From contig JAFITR010000086.1 in assembly GCA_017116025.1 (NCBI GenBank), forward strand, positions 1 to 6,212: a stretch of DNA of 6,212 nt. Reading direction: 5' to 3'. Each line of letters opens with the position of its first letter. The stretch's first letter is position 1. The notes under the pieces were generated by a model. The model ran no database searches, had not been told where the DNA came from, and was given only the letters and a program-made list of their open reading frames with translations. This document shows positions 1-6,106 of this stretch, in pieces. Source of the stretch: Simkania negevensis. GTDB lineage: Bacteria; Chlamydiota; Chlamydiia; Chlamydiales; JAFITR01. A program made the position numbers and the translations under genes.

Positions 1-153
1 ATTGACATCGCGTTTGATCAGGACCTCAATGGCAGGCCCTGGTTTGGAACGTGGGGAAAAAGCTTCAATAATGTGTTTAACAGGCCCTCTTGCTTGTAAA
101 GGGGCTAAGGGGATAGCGAAGGCCATCAGAAGACATAGAAAAAAATTCGACAT
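1..153 (-). CDS. N-terminal fragment of a secreted protein, possibly SpoIID-like (partial, cut by window edge)
   Basis: Reading leftward from ATG at 153-151, the frame stays open for 51 codons to the window edge, so only the N-terminus is visible. It begins with a good Sec signal peptide: a short polar start, a hydrophobic core at about residues 4-19, and a likely signal peptidase site after LQA (residue 21). The mature part then contains IEVLIKRDVN at residues 42-51. A GAGGG ribosome-binding site (158-162) lies 4 bases upstream of the start, inside the 11-base gap after the ruvB stop, so the gene is probably co-transcribed with ruvB. I recall a SpoIID-domain protein next to ruvB in Chlamydia, and the V-L-I strand after the signal peptide fits the start of that domain. 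SpoIID proteins cleave or remodel peptidoglycan glycan strands. The coding start and export signal are well supported; the family name is inferred mainly from synteny. Confidence 0.6.
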   Translation of the reverse strand, partial: MSNFFLCLLMAFAIPLAPLQARGPVKHIIEAFSPRSKPGPAIEVLIKRDVN

Positions 154-164
154 GGTTCCCTCTT

Positions 165-1160
165 TCAAATGTTATAACAGTTCATGTGTTTATACGCTTT
201 AGGGGTTAGGAGACGCCCGCGTGGTGTCCTTTTGATAAACCCCTGGTTGATTAAAAATGGTTCATACACCTCTTCAATCGTCGCCTTTTCTTCGTTGAGA
301 GCGGCGGCGAGGGTGTTAAGTCCAACAGGCCCTCCATCGTAGTGGCGGACCATCACCTCCAGAATCTTTTTGTCCATCTCATCCAATCCAACATCGTCGA
401 TATCAAGCATCGTCAATGCTTTCAACGCCGTCTCCTTGTCGATATCGCCTTGTGCACGAACCTGTGCATAATCGCGCACCCAATGTAGGAGGTGGTTGGC
501 GATGCGTGGCGTTCCCCTAGCGCGCTTGGCAATCTCTTCTGCCGCATCCTGGCTCATCTTGACATTGAGGATGCGGCTGGAACGTTGGATGATATCGACA
601 AGGTCCTCCGGACGGTAGTAGTTCAAGCGGTACATAAGAGAGAATCGCGAGCGCATAGGACTTGTGAGCAGCCCCATGCGCGTTGTTGCTCCAACGAGAG
701 TGAAGCGGTTGAGTTTAACTTGTACAGAGCGTGCATTAGGACCGCTATCGATAAGAAGGTCTAGCGAAAATTCTTCCATCGCAGGGTATAAGTATTCTTC
801 AATGGTACGATTGAGACGGTGTATCTCGTCGATAAAGAGAAGATCGCCGTCAGCAAGGTTTGTAAGGAGGCCGGCGAGGTCTCCCGCTTTTTCGATCACC
901 GGGCCTGAGGTGATGACGATATTGGCATTCATCGCTTTGGCAAGGATGTTGGCTAGGGTTGTTTTCCCTAGGCCAGGGGGACCGTGAAAGAGGCAGTGCC
1001 CTAAGGCATCTCCTCGATGTTGAGCAGCATCGATCACAACCTGCAGCCGTTCGCGTACATCCTCCTGCCCCACGAAATCTGTCAACATCAGAGGGCGTAA
1101 AGGAACTTCAAACGGAGGGTCCTCCTTACTCCAACTAGATTCAATGAATCCCTGACTCAT
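165..1160 (-). CDS. ruvB: Holliday junction branch migration ATPase RuvB
   Basis: RuvB is the hexameric AAA+ motor that, with RuvA, drives branch migration of Holliday junctions during recombination and fork repair in the cytoplasm. The 331-residue product has the usual length and all family landmarks: LRP..L.DFVGQ at the N-terminus (residues 21-32), Walker A GPPGLGKTT (60-68), the TSGPVIEKAGDLAGLLTNL stretch (84-102), Walker B LLFIDEIHR (107-115), sensor 1 GATTR (157-161) followed by LTSPMRSRF with the arginine-finger region (165-173), sensor 2 GTPRIAN (216-222), and the C-terminal winged helix with GGPVGL, QGFIKRTPRGR (276-316). The ATG at 1160 matches the family N-terminus, but its Shine-Dalgarno is poor. 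A five-codon mini-ORF ends in an ATGA overlap with this start. The downstream SpoIID-like gene follows after 11 bases. Nothing appears truncated; the call is secure. Confidence 0.98.
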   Translation of the reverse strand: MSQGFIESSWSKEDPPFEVPLRPLMLTDFVGQEDVRERLQVVIDAAQHRGDALGHCLFHGPPGLGKTTLANILAKAMNANIVITSGPVIEKAGDLAGLLTNLADGDLLFIDEIHRLNRTIEEYLYPAMEEFSLDLLIDSGPNARSVQVKLNRFTLVGATTRMGLLTSPMRSRFSLMYRLNYYRPEDLVDIIQRSSRILNVKMSQDAAEEIAKRARGTPRIANHLLHWVRDYAQVRAQGDIDKETALKALTMLDIDDVGLDEMDKKILEVMVRHYDGGPVGLNTLAAALNEEKATIEEVYEPFLINQGFIKRTPRGRLLTPKAYKHMNCYNI

Positions 1161-1174
1161 CGTTTTTTATCCAT
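1157..1174 (-). promoter_or_regulatory. Possible five-codon leader ORF overlapping the ruvB start
   Basis: On the minus strand, ATG at 1174 opens a mini-ORF encoding MDKKR whose TGA stop overlaps the ruvB ATG as ATGA (1160-1157). The ruvB start has almost no Shine-Dalgarno of its own, so re-initiation after this leader would be one way to load ribosomes. The leader itself has only a weak AGG upstream. It could equally be chance. Confidence 0.2.
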
Positions 1175-1193
1175 CTTAAAGCCTGCGACAAGG

Positions 1194-1209
1194 AGGTAAA
1201 TAGTTACCT
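1194..1209. repeat. Inverted repeat in the divergent region (AGGTAA-N4-TTACCT)
   Basis: The arms AGGTAA (1194-1199) and TTACCT (1204-1209) are perfect reverse complements around a four-base spacer, about 35 bases upstream of the ruvB start. The placement would suit an operator or a small hairpin in the ruvB leader. Six-base arms also arise by chance in a window of this size. Confidence 0.3.
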
Positions 1210-1233
1210 TGCTTTTAAAGCGAAAGCCTAGCA

Positions 1234-1247
1234 TGAAATTCATTTCA
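1234..1247. repeat. Inverted repeat next to the candidate dcd -10 (TGAAAT-N2-ATTTCA)
   Basis: TGAAAT (1234-1239) and ATTTCA (1242-1247) are perfect reverse complements separated by two bases. The repeat sits six bases upstream of the TATGAT candidate -10, where a bound regulator would contact or block RNA polymerase. No known operator is recognised. Confidence 0.3.
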
Positions 1248-1297
1248 ATCGCTATGATAAAAGCAACAAACTCAGCAAATAGAAAGGAGTGTAGCCT

Positions 1298-1870
1298 ATG
1301 AGTCCTCAGCCAGACAGCTGGATCCGTATGATGGCCCAAAAATATGGGATGATTGAACCTTTTGCCGACAGCCAGGTGCGCAAACAAGAAGATGGCAACA
1401 AGCCTGTCATCAGCTATGGTGTTTCAAGCTACGGCTACGACTTACGCGTTGCTGGAGAGTTCAAGGTCTTCACCAATATCTACAACACCGTTGTCGACCC
1501 CAAACAATTCCAAGACAACTCTTTTGTCAACATCGAAGCGGACGAATGCCTCGTCCCTCCCAACTCTTTCGCTTTGGCACGCAGCGTCGAGTACTTTCGG
1601 ATACCGAGGAATGTTCTGACGATATGCTTGGGGAAATCGACCTACGCCCGCTGTGGGATCATTGTCAACGTCACTCCTCTGGAGCCCGAATGGGAGGGGC
1701 ACGTCACCCTAGAAATCTCTAATACTACGCCACTGCCAGCAAAGATTTATGCGAACGAAGGGCTTGCCCAGGTGATTTTCTTTGAAGCGAACGAAGTGTG
1801 TCAAACGTCGTATGCAGACCGCAAAGGCAAGTATATGAAGCAGCACGGCATCACGATCCCATGTGTATAG
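1298..1870 (+). CDS. dcd: dCTP deaminase
   Basis: Dcd hydrolyses dCTP to dUTP and ammonia, the first step of the dCTP route to dUMP and dTMP; dUTPase then acts on the product. The 190-residue protein has the length of the trimeric bacterial enzyme. The N-terminal SSYGYDLR (residues 43-50) matches the family, as does the active-site block LGKSTYARCGIIVNVTPLEP (111-130), where S114 and R118 correspond to the E. coli S111 and R115. E139 in HVTLEISN (135-142) corresponds to the catalytic E138. K113 replaces the E. coli R110, a variant I recall from other members of this subgroup. The C-terminus has SYADRKGKYMKQHGI (171-185), typical of the nucleotide-closing tail. The start is fixed by AGGAG at 1285-1289, 8 bases upstream. 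The stop overlaps the next gene by 8 bases. Dcd-DUT bifunctionality is unlikely to be readable from sequence alone. Very secure. Confidence 0.97.
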   Translation: MSPQPDSWIRMMAQKYGMIEPFADSQVRKQEDGNKPVISYGVSSYGYDLRVAGEFKVFTNIYNTVVDPKQFQDNSFVNIEADECLVPPNSFALARSVEYFRIPRNVLTICLGKSTYARCGIIVNVTPLEPEWEGHVTLEISNTTPLPAKIYANEGLAQVIFFEANEVCQTSYADRKGKYMKQHGITIPCV

Positions 1871-2207
1871 TGTAGTGAAAACTGACAAGGTAGTAGGATG
1901 GCCGACCTCTTCGTTCTCACAATTTTTCGACGAACTATTTGCCAAGTCGTGGTGGGTGATCCTCTTTGTCCTGCTTTGCTACATCGGTTCTGAACAGGTT
2001 AGACAACGCCAAAAACGACAAATCAACACTCTCAAGGAACTCGTCTCACACCTTTCCTCCGAGCAAACCAAGGCTCTCTCTGAACAACAAGAGCTACGCC
2101 TAGTAGAGAGGGGGAGTAAGGACGACAGGGAGTGGATAGAACAAGTGCTCATGCGCAGACTCGGGGTCATCCCCAAAGGGCAAACAAAATACCTGTTTTT
2201 TCGGTAA
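1863..2207 (+). CDS. Small single-pass membrane protein with coiled coil; FtsB/DivIC-like candidate
   Basis: The frame begins at GTG 1863, inside the last codons of dcd (8-base overlap), and encodes 114 residues; a second in-frame GTG lies at 1875. Neither has a clear Shine-Dalgarno, so translation probably depends on coupling to dcd. The protein reads as a polar N-terminus (1-28), one membrane helix (about 29-42, WWVILFVLLCYIG), a charged helical segment likely to coil (43-82, rich in Q, E, K, R with I54, L57, V61 and L64 spaced as in a coiled coil), then EWIEQVLMRRLGVIPKGQTKY (90-110) to the end. That order and the LG-x-hydrophobic-P-x-G-x-x-x-Y ending resemble FtsB/DivIC divisome proteins, whose C-terminus reads roughly ARxxLGxVxPGExxY. 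It may correspond to the small hypothetical protein I recall next to dcd in Chlamydia. Gene reality is fairly secure; function is inference. Confidence 0.7.
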   Translation: MYSVVKTDKVVGWPTSSFSQFFDELFAKSWWVILFVLLCYIGSEQVRQRQKRQINTLKELVSHLSSEQTKALSEQQELRLVERGSKDDREWIEQVLMRRLGVIPKGQTKYLFFR

Positions 2208-2234
2208 CGAACAACAGTGCTCTGTGGTAAAAGC

Positions 2235-2256
2235 AATGATTGTACAAACCATCATT
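2235..2256 (+). promoter_or_regulatory. Small hairpin ahead of the first CNNM gene
   Basis: AATGAT (2235-2240) and ATCATT (2251-2256) are reverse complements; after one T/C mismatch the stem gains GT/AC and closes on a four-base ACAA loop. It lies just before the short AAGG (2260-2263) and the ATG at 2267. No T-tract follows, so it is not a terminator. It could mask upstream starts (TTG 2240, out-of-frame ATG 2236) and tune initiation at 2267. Confidence 0.3.
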
Positions 2257-2266
2257 TCTAAGGTTC

Positions 2267-3517
2267 ATGTTTTTTGCTCTACTCATTGTCGCCCTAGTTG
2301 TCTGTACAGTCTTGTCGGGTTTTTTCTCGATGTCGGAGACGGCGTTTTTTTCTATCCCTCCATCGAAATTAAAGACCTATCGACATGTCAAGGATGTTAG
2401 AAAAAATCTGATCTGGCGCCTTTTAAGCCGCCCACGTGAGCTTCTTGTCACCATCTTGATGCTCAACATCCTTGTCAATATCCTTATTCAAAATATGGCC
2501 TCTTCCATTTTTGGAGACCACAAATCTTGGTTGTTGCAAGTTGGCTTTCCTTTGCTCATCACCCTCTTTTTTGGAGAGATTCTTCCAAAGTCTTTGGCCT
2601 ATCCTAACAACACGCGTATCAGCTACCATGTTGCACCAATCATCGACCGTACAGCGCGTTTTCTCGGTCCAATACGTTCTGCCATCACCTCTTTGACAAC
2701 ATTCGTTATGCGCCTGATGTTTTTCTTCTTGAAAAAAGAGGAACCGATCACTGTCGAAGAGATACGCCACATAGTGAAATCTTCGGTAAACCAGCAACTC
2801 TTGTCATTAGCGGAGTTTGAGTTAATCGAAGGGTACATGAAGCTTCAGTCGGCGACGGTAAAAGAGCTGATGCAGCCACGTGAAGACATTATCTATTTTG
2901 ACATAGAAGCACCGCTCAAAAAGCTAAGCCACTGTTTTGTCGAAGAAGAAGTTTCAAAGATTCCCGTATGTACCAAAGACCTCGACCATATCATCGGCAT
3001 TGCCTACTGCGAAGATTTTTTTATTCACAAAGATGAGATTACCTGCAATGACGAGCTAAATCAAATCTTGCACAAGCCCCTCTACATTCCAGAAACAATC
3101 CAAGCAAAAACTCTATTGCTCGAGATGGACGAGCAAGATGAGTCGACAGCGATTATCGTTGATGAATATGGTATTGTCACAGGACTGATCACAAGAGAAG
3201 ACCTTGTCGAAGTCGTCGTAGGCGATATTATCGACCGCAGGGACGAAAAAGAAAAATTCACCCGCTCAAGCGACGATGTCATTATCACAAGTGGCAAGCT
3301 AGAGTTGGGTGAATTTGAGAAAGTTTTTTCTGTTGTACTGCCCACAAAACACAACATGATCACAATAGGAGGATGGTTAGAAGAGCTTTTGGGTGACATC
3401 CCCAAAACAGGACAGAGGATTGTATGGGGTGATTTTTTCTTCCATGTCCTTTCTGCCGACCCCCACAGGGTACGTCGCGTTTATATCCGCAGGATGACAA
3501 ATGAGGAAGGGCCATGA
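2267..3517 (+). CDS. CNNM/CorC-family membrane protein with CBS pair (hemolysin-like, UPF0053), copy 1
   Basis: This 416-residue protein has the full DUF21-CBS-CBS-CorC_HlyC layout of the CNNM/CorC family, inner-membrane proteins linked to Mg2+ (and in some cases Co2+) efflux; older chlamydial annotations call them TlyC-like hemolysins. The transmembrane DUF21 domain spans about residues 1-160. It keeps the ion-site signatures SMSETAFFS (21-29), LNILVNI (66-72) and FGEILPKSLAYPN (102-114). CBS repeats follow at about 198-253 (opening VKELMQPREDI) and 268-321 (IIVDEYGIVTGLITREDLVE). The CorC_HlyC domain covers about 330-411. The frame also extends upstream to TTG 2240, but ATG 2267 puts the start directly at the first membrane helix, as in relatives; its AAGG is only 3 bases away, so the start is not fully certain. 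It ends in an ATGA overlap with copy 2. Hemolytic activity is not implied. Confidence 0.92.
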   Translation: MFFALLIVALVVCTVLSGFFSMSETAFFSIPPSKLKTYRHVKDVRKNLIWRLLSRPRELLVTILMLNILVNILIQNMASSIFGDHKSWLLQVGFPLLITLFFGEILPKSLAYPNNTRISYHVAPIIDRTARFLGPIRSAITSLTTFVMRLMFFFLKKEEPITVEEIRHIVKSSVNQQLLSLAEFELIEGYMKLQSATVKELMQPREDIIYFDIEAPLKKLSHCFVEEEVSKIPVCTKDLDHIIGIAYCEDFFIHKDEITCNDELNQILHKPLYIPETIQAKTLLLEMDEQDESTAIIVDEYGIVTGLITREDLVEVVVGDIIDRRDEKEKFTRSSDDVIITSGKLELGEFEKVFSVVLPTKHNMITIGGWLEELLGDIPKTGQRIVWGDFFFHVLSADPHRVRRVYIRRMTNEEGP

Positions 3518-4776
3518 ACAATGTGGTCTATTGGCTCCTTCTAACCCTCCTTCTAATTCTCATCCAATCTTTTTTTTCTATGCTAGAAATGGCATGCGTC
3601 TCGTTCAACCCCGTACGACGCCACTACTACGTCACCGAAAAAAAACAACGCATCATCTGGCTCGACCATCTGCTCAAAAAGCCCTCACGCCTCTTCGGAA
3701 CAACGCTTCTCGGAGTCAATTTTGCTTTACAGATAGGGTCTGAGTGTTCGAGGGAGCTCTATACAGCATTAGGACTCGATCCAAGCTTTGCACCCCTCAC
3801 ACAAGTTCTTCTTGTCGTGATCATCGCCGAACTTGCCCCTATGTTCGCTGCCCAAAGGTACCCTGAACACGTCGTGATGCTAGGCGTTCCCATTATTTAT
3901 GCTTTCTCGAAAGTTATGGCTCCCATCATATGGGTGATCGGCTTCATCGCCCATGCCGCCAACCGCCTTGTCGGAGGCAAAGGCGACGAGTCAGGCATAT
4001 TCCTCACTAGAGAAGAGCTGCAAAGGGTGATCATAGACAGCGGTGACGAGGCAGCTACAGTGACACCAAAAGAAGAGACACAAAAAACGTCTGAATGTAC
4101 GGAGATTGTCACAAACATCTTCGCTGTCAAATCCAAAAAAGCAAAAGACGTCATGGTCCCCTTGCGTGCAGTAAAGACGATCGCCTCCAACTGTACGATC
4201 GAAGAGATGAGAGATATCCTAAAAATCACGCCCTATCCTCTTCTACCTATCTACTACAAAACGGTACGCAATATCGTAGGACTCGCCTTCCCTCGCGACT
4301 TGCTGCGATCCCCAAAAAACCATCGAGTAAGAGACTACGCCCGCCCGCCCTGGTTCATCACACAGTCAACACCGGTATTACAGATACTCAAACAGTTTCG
4401 TTATAACAATCAAAGTGTTGCTGTCGTCATCAACGACCAGGGACAAGCTCAAGGAATCCTCATGCTCGAAGACGTCCTCGAGGAAATCTTCGGAGAAGCC
4501 GGTACAATCTTTCCCCACAAAACACGCAAACACAAAAAACCAAAACGCTATATCGAACGTACTCTGCCCGGAGAGATGACCCTCAACGACTTCAACGACA
4601 CCTTCGGCACCCGCATCAAAGAGAAAGAAGCCAAGACGATCGAAGAGATGATCATCGCCCACCTCGGTAAACATCCGGAAAAAGGAGAGTCGTTGCGCGT
4701 GGGAAACCTCGAGTTCACCGTGCTCGACGCCTCCCTCACCGAAGTAAAGAGCGTCAGAGTACAAACAGTGCAATAG
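3514..4776 (+). CDS. CNNM/CorC-family membrane protein with CBS pair, copy 2 (degenerate transport motifs)
   Basis: This 420-residue protein is a divergent paralogue of the preceding gene. Its ATG overlaps that stop codon (ATGA, 3514-3517) and GAGGAAGG (3503-3510) supplies the ribosome-binding site, so the two are translationally coupled. The layout is again a membrane domain (about 1-150), CBS-type region (about 208-262 opening AKDVMVPLRAV, and 278-330 with VVINDQGQAQGILMLEDVLEEIFGEAG), then a CorC_HlyC domain (about 346-418). The signature sites of the membrane domain are altered: SMSETA of copy 1 reads SMLEMA (22-27), LNILVN reads GVNFALQ (67-73), and GEILPKS reads AELAPMF (105-111), losing the lysine. 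This suggests loss of or change in ion handling, and possibly a partner role in a heterodimer with copy 1. Residues 335-345 form a very basic linker (HKTRKHKKPKR). Family membership is firm; the altered function is inference. Confidence 0.9.
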   Translation: MNNVVYWLLLTLLLILIQSFFSMLEMACVSFNPVRRHYYVTEKKQRIIWLDHLLKKPSRLFGTTLLGVNFALQIGSECSRELYTALGLDPSFAPLTQVLLVVIIAELAPMFAAQRYPEHVVMLGVPIIYAFSKVMAPIIWVIGFIAHAANRLVGGKGDESGIFLTREELQRVIIDSGDEAATVTPKEETQKTSECTEIVTNIFAVKSKKAKDVMVPLRAVKTIASNCTIEEMRDILKITPYPLLPIYYKTVRNIVGLAFPRDLLRSPKNHRVRDYARPPWFITQSTPVLQILKQFRYNNQSVAVVINDQGQAQGILMLEDVLEEIFGEAGTIFPHKTRKHKKPKRYIERTLPGEMTLNDFNDTFGTRIKEKEAKTIEEMIIAHLGKHPEKGESLRVGNLEFTVLDASLTEVKSVRVQTVQ

Positions 4777-4788
4777 CTGTGACACTGT
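4765..4788 (+). terminator. Weak inverted repeat at the end of the CNNM operon
   Basis: ACAGTG (4765-4770), the last bases of the coding region, pairs with CACTGT (4783-4788) across a 12-base loop containing the stop codon. No T-tract follows directly; the nearest T-rich stretch is about 40 bases on. It may mark the operon end or stabilise the 3' end of the message, but it is not a convincing intrinsic terminator. Confidence 0.25.
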
Positions 4789-4858
4789 AGGTTTCAGTAG
4801 GAGCGGAAAGCAACAATCTTGTCTATCTTGTTACTTTTTGTCGCTATTTAAACTTTTC

Positions 4859-4890
4859 TTTACACAATACAAATAATAGTTTATTATAAT
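4859..4890 (+). promoter_or_regulatory. Candidate sigma-70-type promoter for the CHLPS-family gene
   Basis: In the AT-rich gap 4777-4922, TTTACA (4859-4864) resembles a -35. It is followed after 17 bases by TATTAT (4882-4887), and after 20 bases by a perfect TATAAT (4885-4890). Either -10 would start transcription near 4895, about 28 bases before the ATG. The first has better spacing, the second a better sequence. The new promoter and the change in gene type argue that the last gene is a separate transcription unit. Confidence 0.5.
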
Positions 4891-4922
4891 AAAGCTTTGT
4901 TAATTAATTCACGAGCAATCCG

Positions 4923-6077
4923 ATGCAAACAGCTTTGGGCATAACCCCGCAACATGTTGACTTTCAAGCACATGAAACGGACTATCTCCCTTCTCCCAAA
5001 CCTAGCACTCTGCTACAGAAGATAGCACGGATAGTCTATAACATTCTTTCGGTGGTTATTTTCCCGATTGGTCTTTGTCGCCTTGGCTATTGGAGTGTCC
5101 GTTATTTTGTTTCACGGATGATTTTTCAGGCTCCGCTCAAGCAGGCGATGGAGTCTAGCGGAACGAAGTTTAAGGAAGCTTTTTTAAGGCAAAATGAAGG
5201 AAATGCTACTTCAAAGCAGATTAAGACGCTGGACGGTGCATTGATCGACTCTGTTGAGATTAACCACCCGTCGATGGAAGGTGTGGGCATTGAGAAGCAA
5301 AAATATCTAGTCTTTATGCCTGGCACTGGCGGCAACTATGAGAAGTCTTTACGCACGTTTCAAAAGATGGCCAACGATATCGGTGCCAACGCCCTTGTTT
5401 TTAACTATCGAGGAGTAGGGAGTAGCAAAGGGTGCGCTCTTTCTTCTAAAGAGCTTGTGATGGATGGCGATGCTGTCATCCAATACCTGTTGGACAAAGG
5501 GATCCAAGAGGAGAATATTCTGATCCACGGCTACTCTCTTGGGGGTGCTGTTGGAGCACAAGTAGCCGCTTACCATCCAAAGGTACACCTTTGTTGCGAC
5601 CGCACCTTTTCGAATCTAACCAAACAAGCATACGGTTTTTTTGGAGAGAAGATCGCTCGTGTTGGCGCTAAGCTAGCGAATTGGATGGAGTGGAGATTTG
5701 ACTCTGTCAAAAACTATCAAGCTGTAGAGGGCAAGAAGTGGGTTATTTTTGTTCGTGCTTCGAAGAAAGATCGTGAATTAATGGATGCTGAAGACAGCAT
5801 TATTGCGTATGAGGCTTCTTTGTACAAAGCTCTCAAGGAAGCAGCGATGACACTTGAACAGATGGAGTCAAAAAAGGAACGTGAAGCGCTGAAGGAGCAA
5901 GGCATTGACCCTGAAAAGAACTATGACGAAAGTTATAAGCCGGAAAGGATACGTATCAAAGAGATCGACTCTGCTGATTGCTGGGGAGAAAACCTCCATT
6001 GCTCTAACCTCTCCAATTTTGGCCAAGCATATACAAAGCATATCGAACTCTGCCGTCAAGCACTCTTCCCAATCTAA
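4923..6077 (+). CDS. CHLPS (DUF818)-type alpha/beta hydrolase with N-terminal membrane segment
   Basis: This 384-residue protein fits the chlamydial CHLPS 43-kDa family, which belongs to the alpha/beta-hydrolase fold; the natural substrate is, as far as I know, unestablished. After a polar N-terminus comes a hydrophobic segment (about residues 36-66) that likely anchors or associates it with a membrane. Hydrolase-core landmarks follow: FMPGTGGNYE (131-140, oxyanion region), LVFNYRGVGSSKG (158-170), and the nucleophile elbow HGYSLGGAVGAQ (202-213) with S205. A late strand VIFVRAS (274-280) precedes an acidic stretch DAEDSIIAYEAS (288-299) that probably supplies the acid (D288 or D291). NLHCSNL (357-363) offers H359 as the catalytic histidine. 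Between acid and histidine lies a long, highly charged helical stretch (about 303-350). The Shine-Dalgarno is poor, but no better start exists. Possible roles include lipase, esterase or acyltransferase. Confidence 0.88.
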   Translation: MQTALGITPQHVDFQAHETDYLPSPKPSTLLQKIARIVYNILSVVIFPIGLCRLGYWSVRYFVSRMIFQAPLKQAMESSGTKFKEAFLRQNEGNATSKQIKTLDGALIDSVEINHPSMEGVGIEKQKYLVFMPGTGGNYEKSLRTFQKMANDIGANALVFNYRGVGSSKGCALSSKELVMDGDAVIQYLLDKGIQEENILIHGYSLGGAVGAQVAAYHPKVHLCCDRTFSNLTKQAYGFFGEKIARVGAKLANWMEWRFDSVKNYQAVEGKKWVIFVRASKKDRELMDAEDSIIAYEASLYKALKEAAMTLEQMESKKEREALKEQGIDPEKNYDESYKPERIRIKEIDSADCWGENLHCSNLSNFGQAYTKHIELCRQALFPI

Positions 6078-6106
6078 TCAACGTGAATTCGACATAAGCT
6101 TGCTAG

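Larger units (their letters stand above)
1161..1297. promoter_or_regulatory. Divergent intergenic region between ruvB and dcd
   Basis: This 137-base stretch separates two divergently transcribed genes and should carry promoters for both. On the plus strand, TATGAT (1253-1258) is one base from a consensus -10 and would give a dcd leader of about 30 bases; no convincing -35 lies 16-18 bases upstream. On the minus strand, TATCAT (1259-1254) overlaps the same bases and could serve ruvB, again without a good -35. AGGAG at 1285-1289, 8 bases before ATG 1298, is a strong ribosome-binding site and fixes the dcd start. Two short inverted repeats lie between the genes and are listed separately. Promoter positions are pattern matches only. 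Confidence 0.45.

Noticed and set aside
145..153. The nine bases ATTCGACAT occur at 145-153 and again at 6087-6095
   Set aside because: A single shared 9-mer is compatible with chance, and the flanking sequences do not match.
1157..1387. A 76-codon minus-strand open frame spanning the ruvB/dcd gap
   Set aside because: It overlaps the well-supported 5' end of dcd and the promoter region and has no recognisable domain; only its last five codons are kept as a possible leader.
2236..2400. Out-of-frame ATG at 2236 upstream of the CNNM gene
   Set aside because: The frame closes after a short stretch with no protein-like features, while the main frame encodes a clear DUF21 domain.
4378..4785. A 135-codon minus-strand open frame opposite CNNM copy 2
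   Set aside because: It is antisense to the CBS and CorC_HlyC region, its acidic and Phe/Val-rich composition is what reverse reading of the real gene would give, and no domain is seen.
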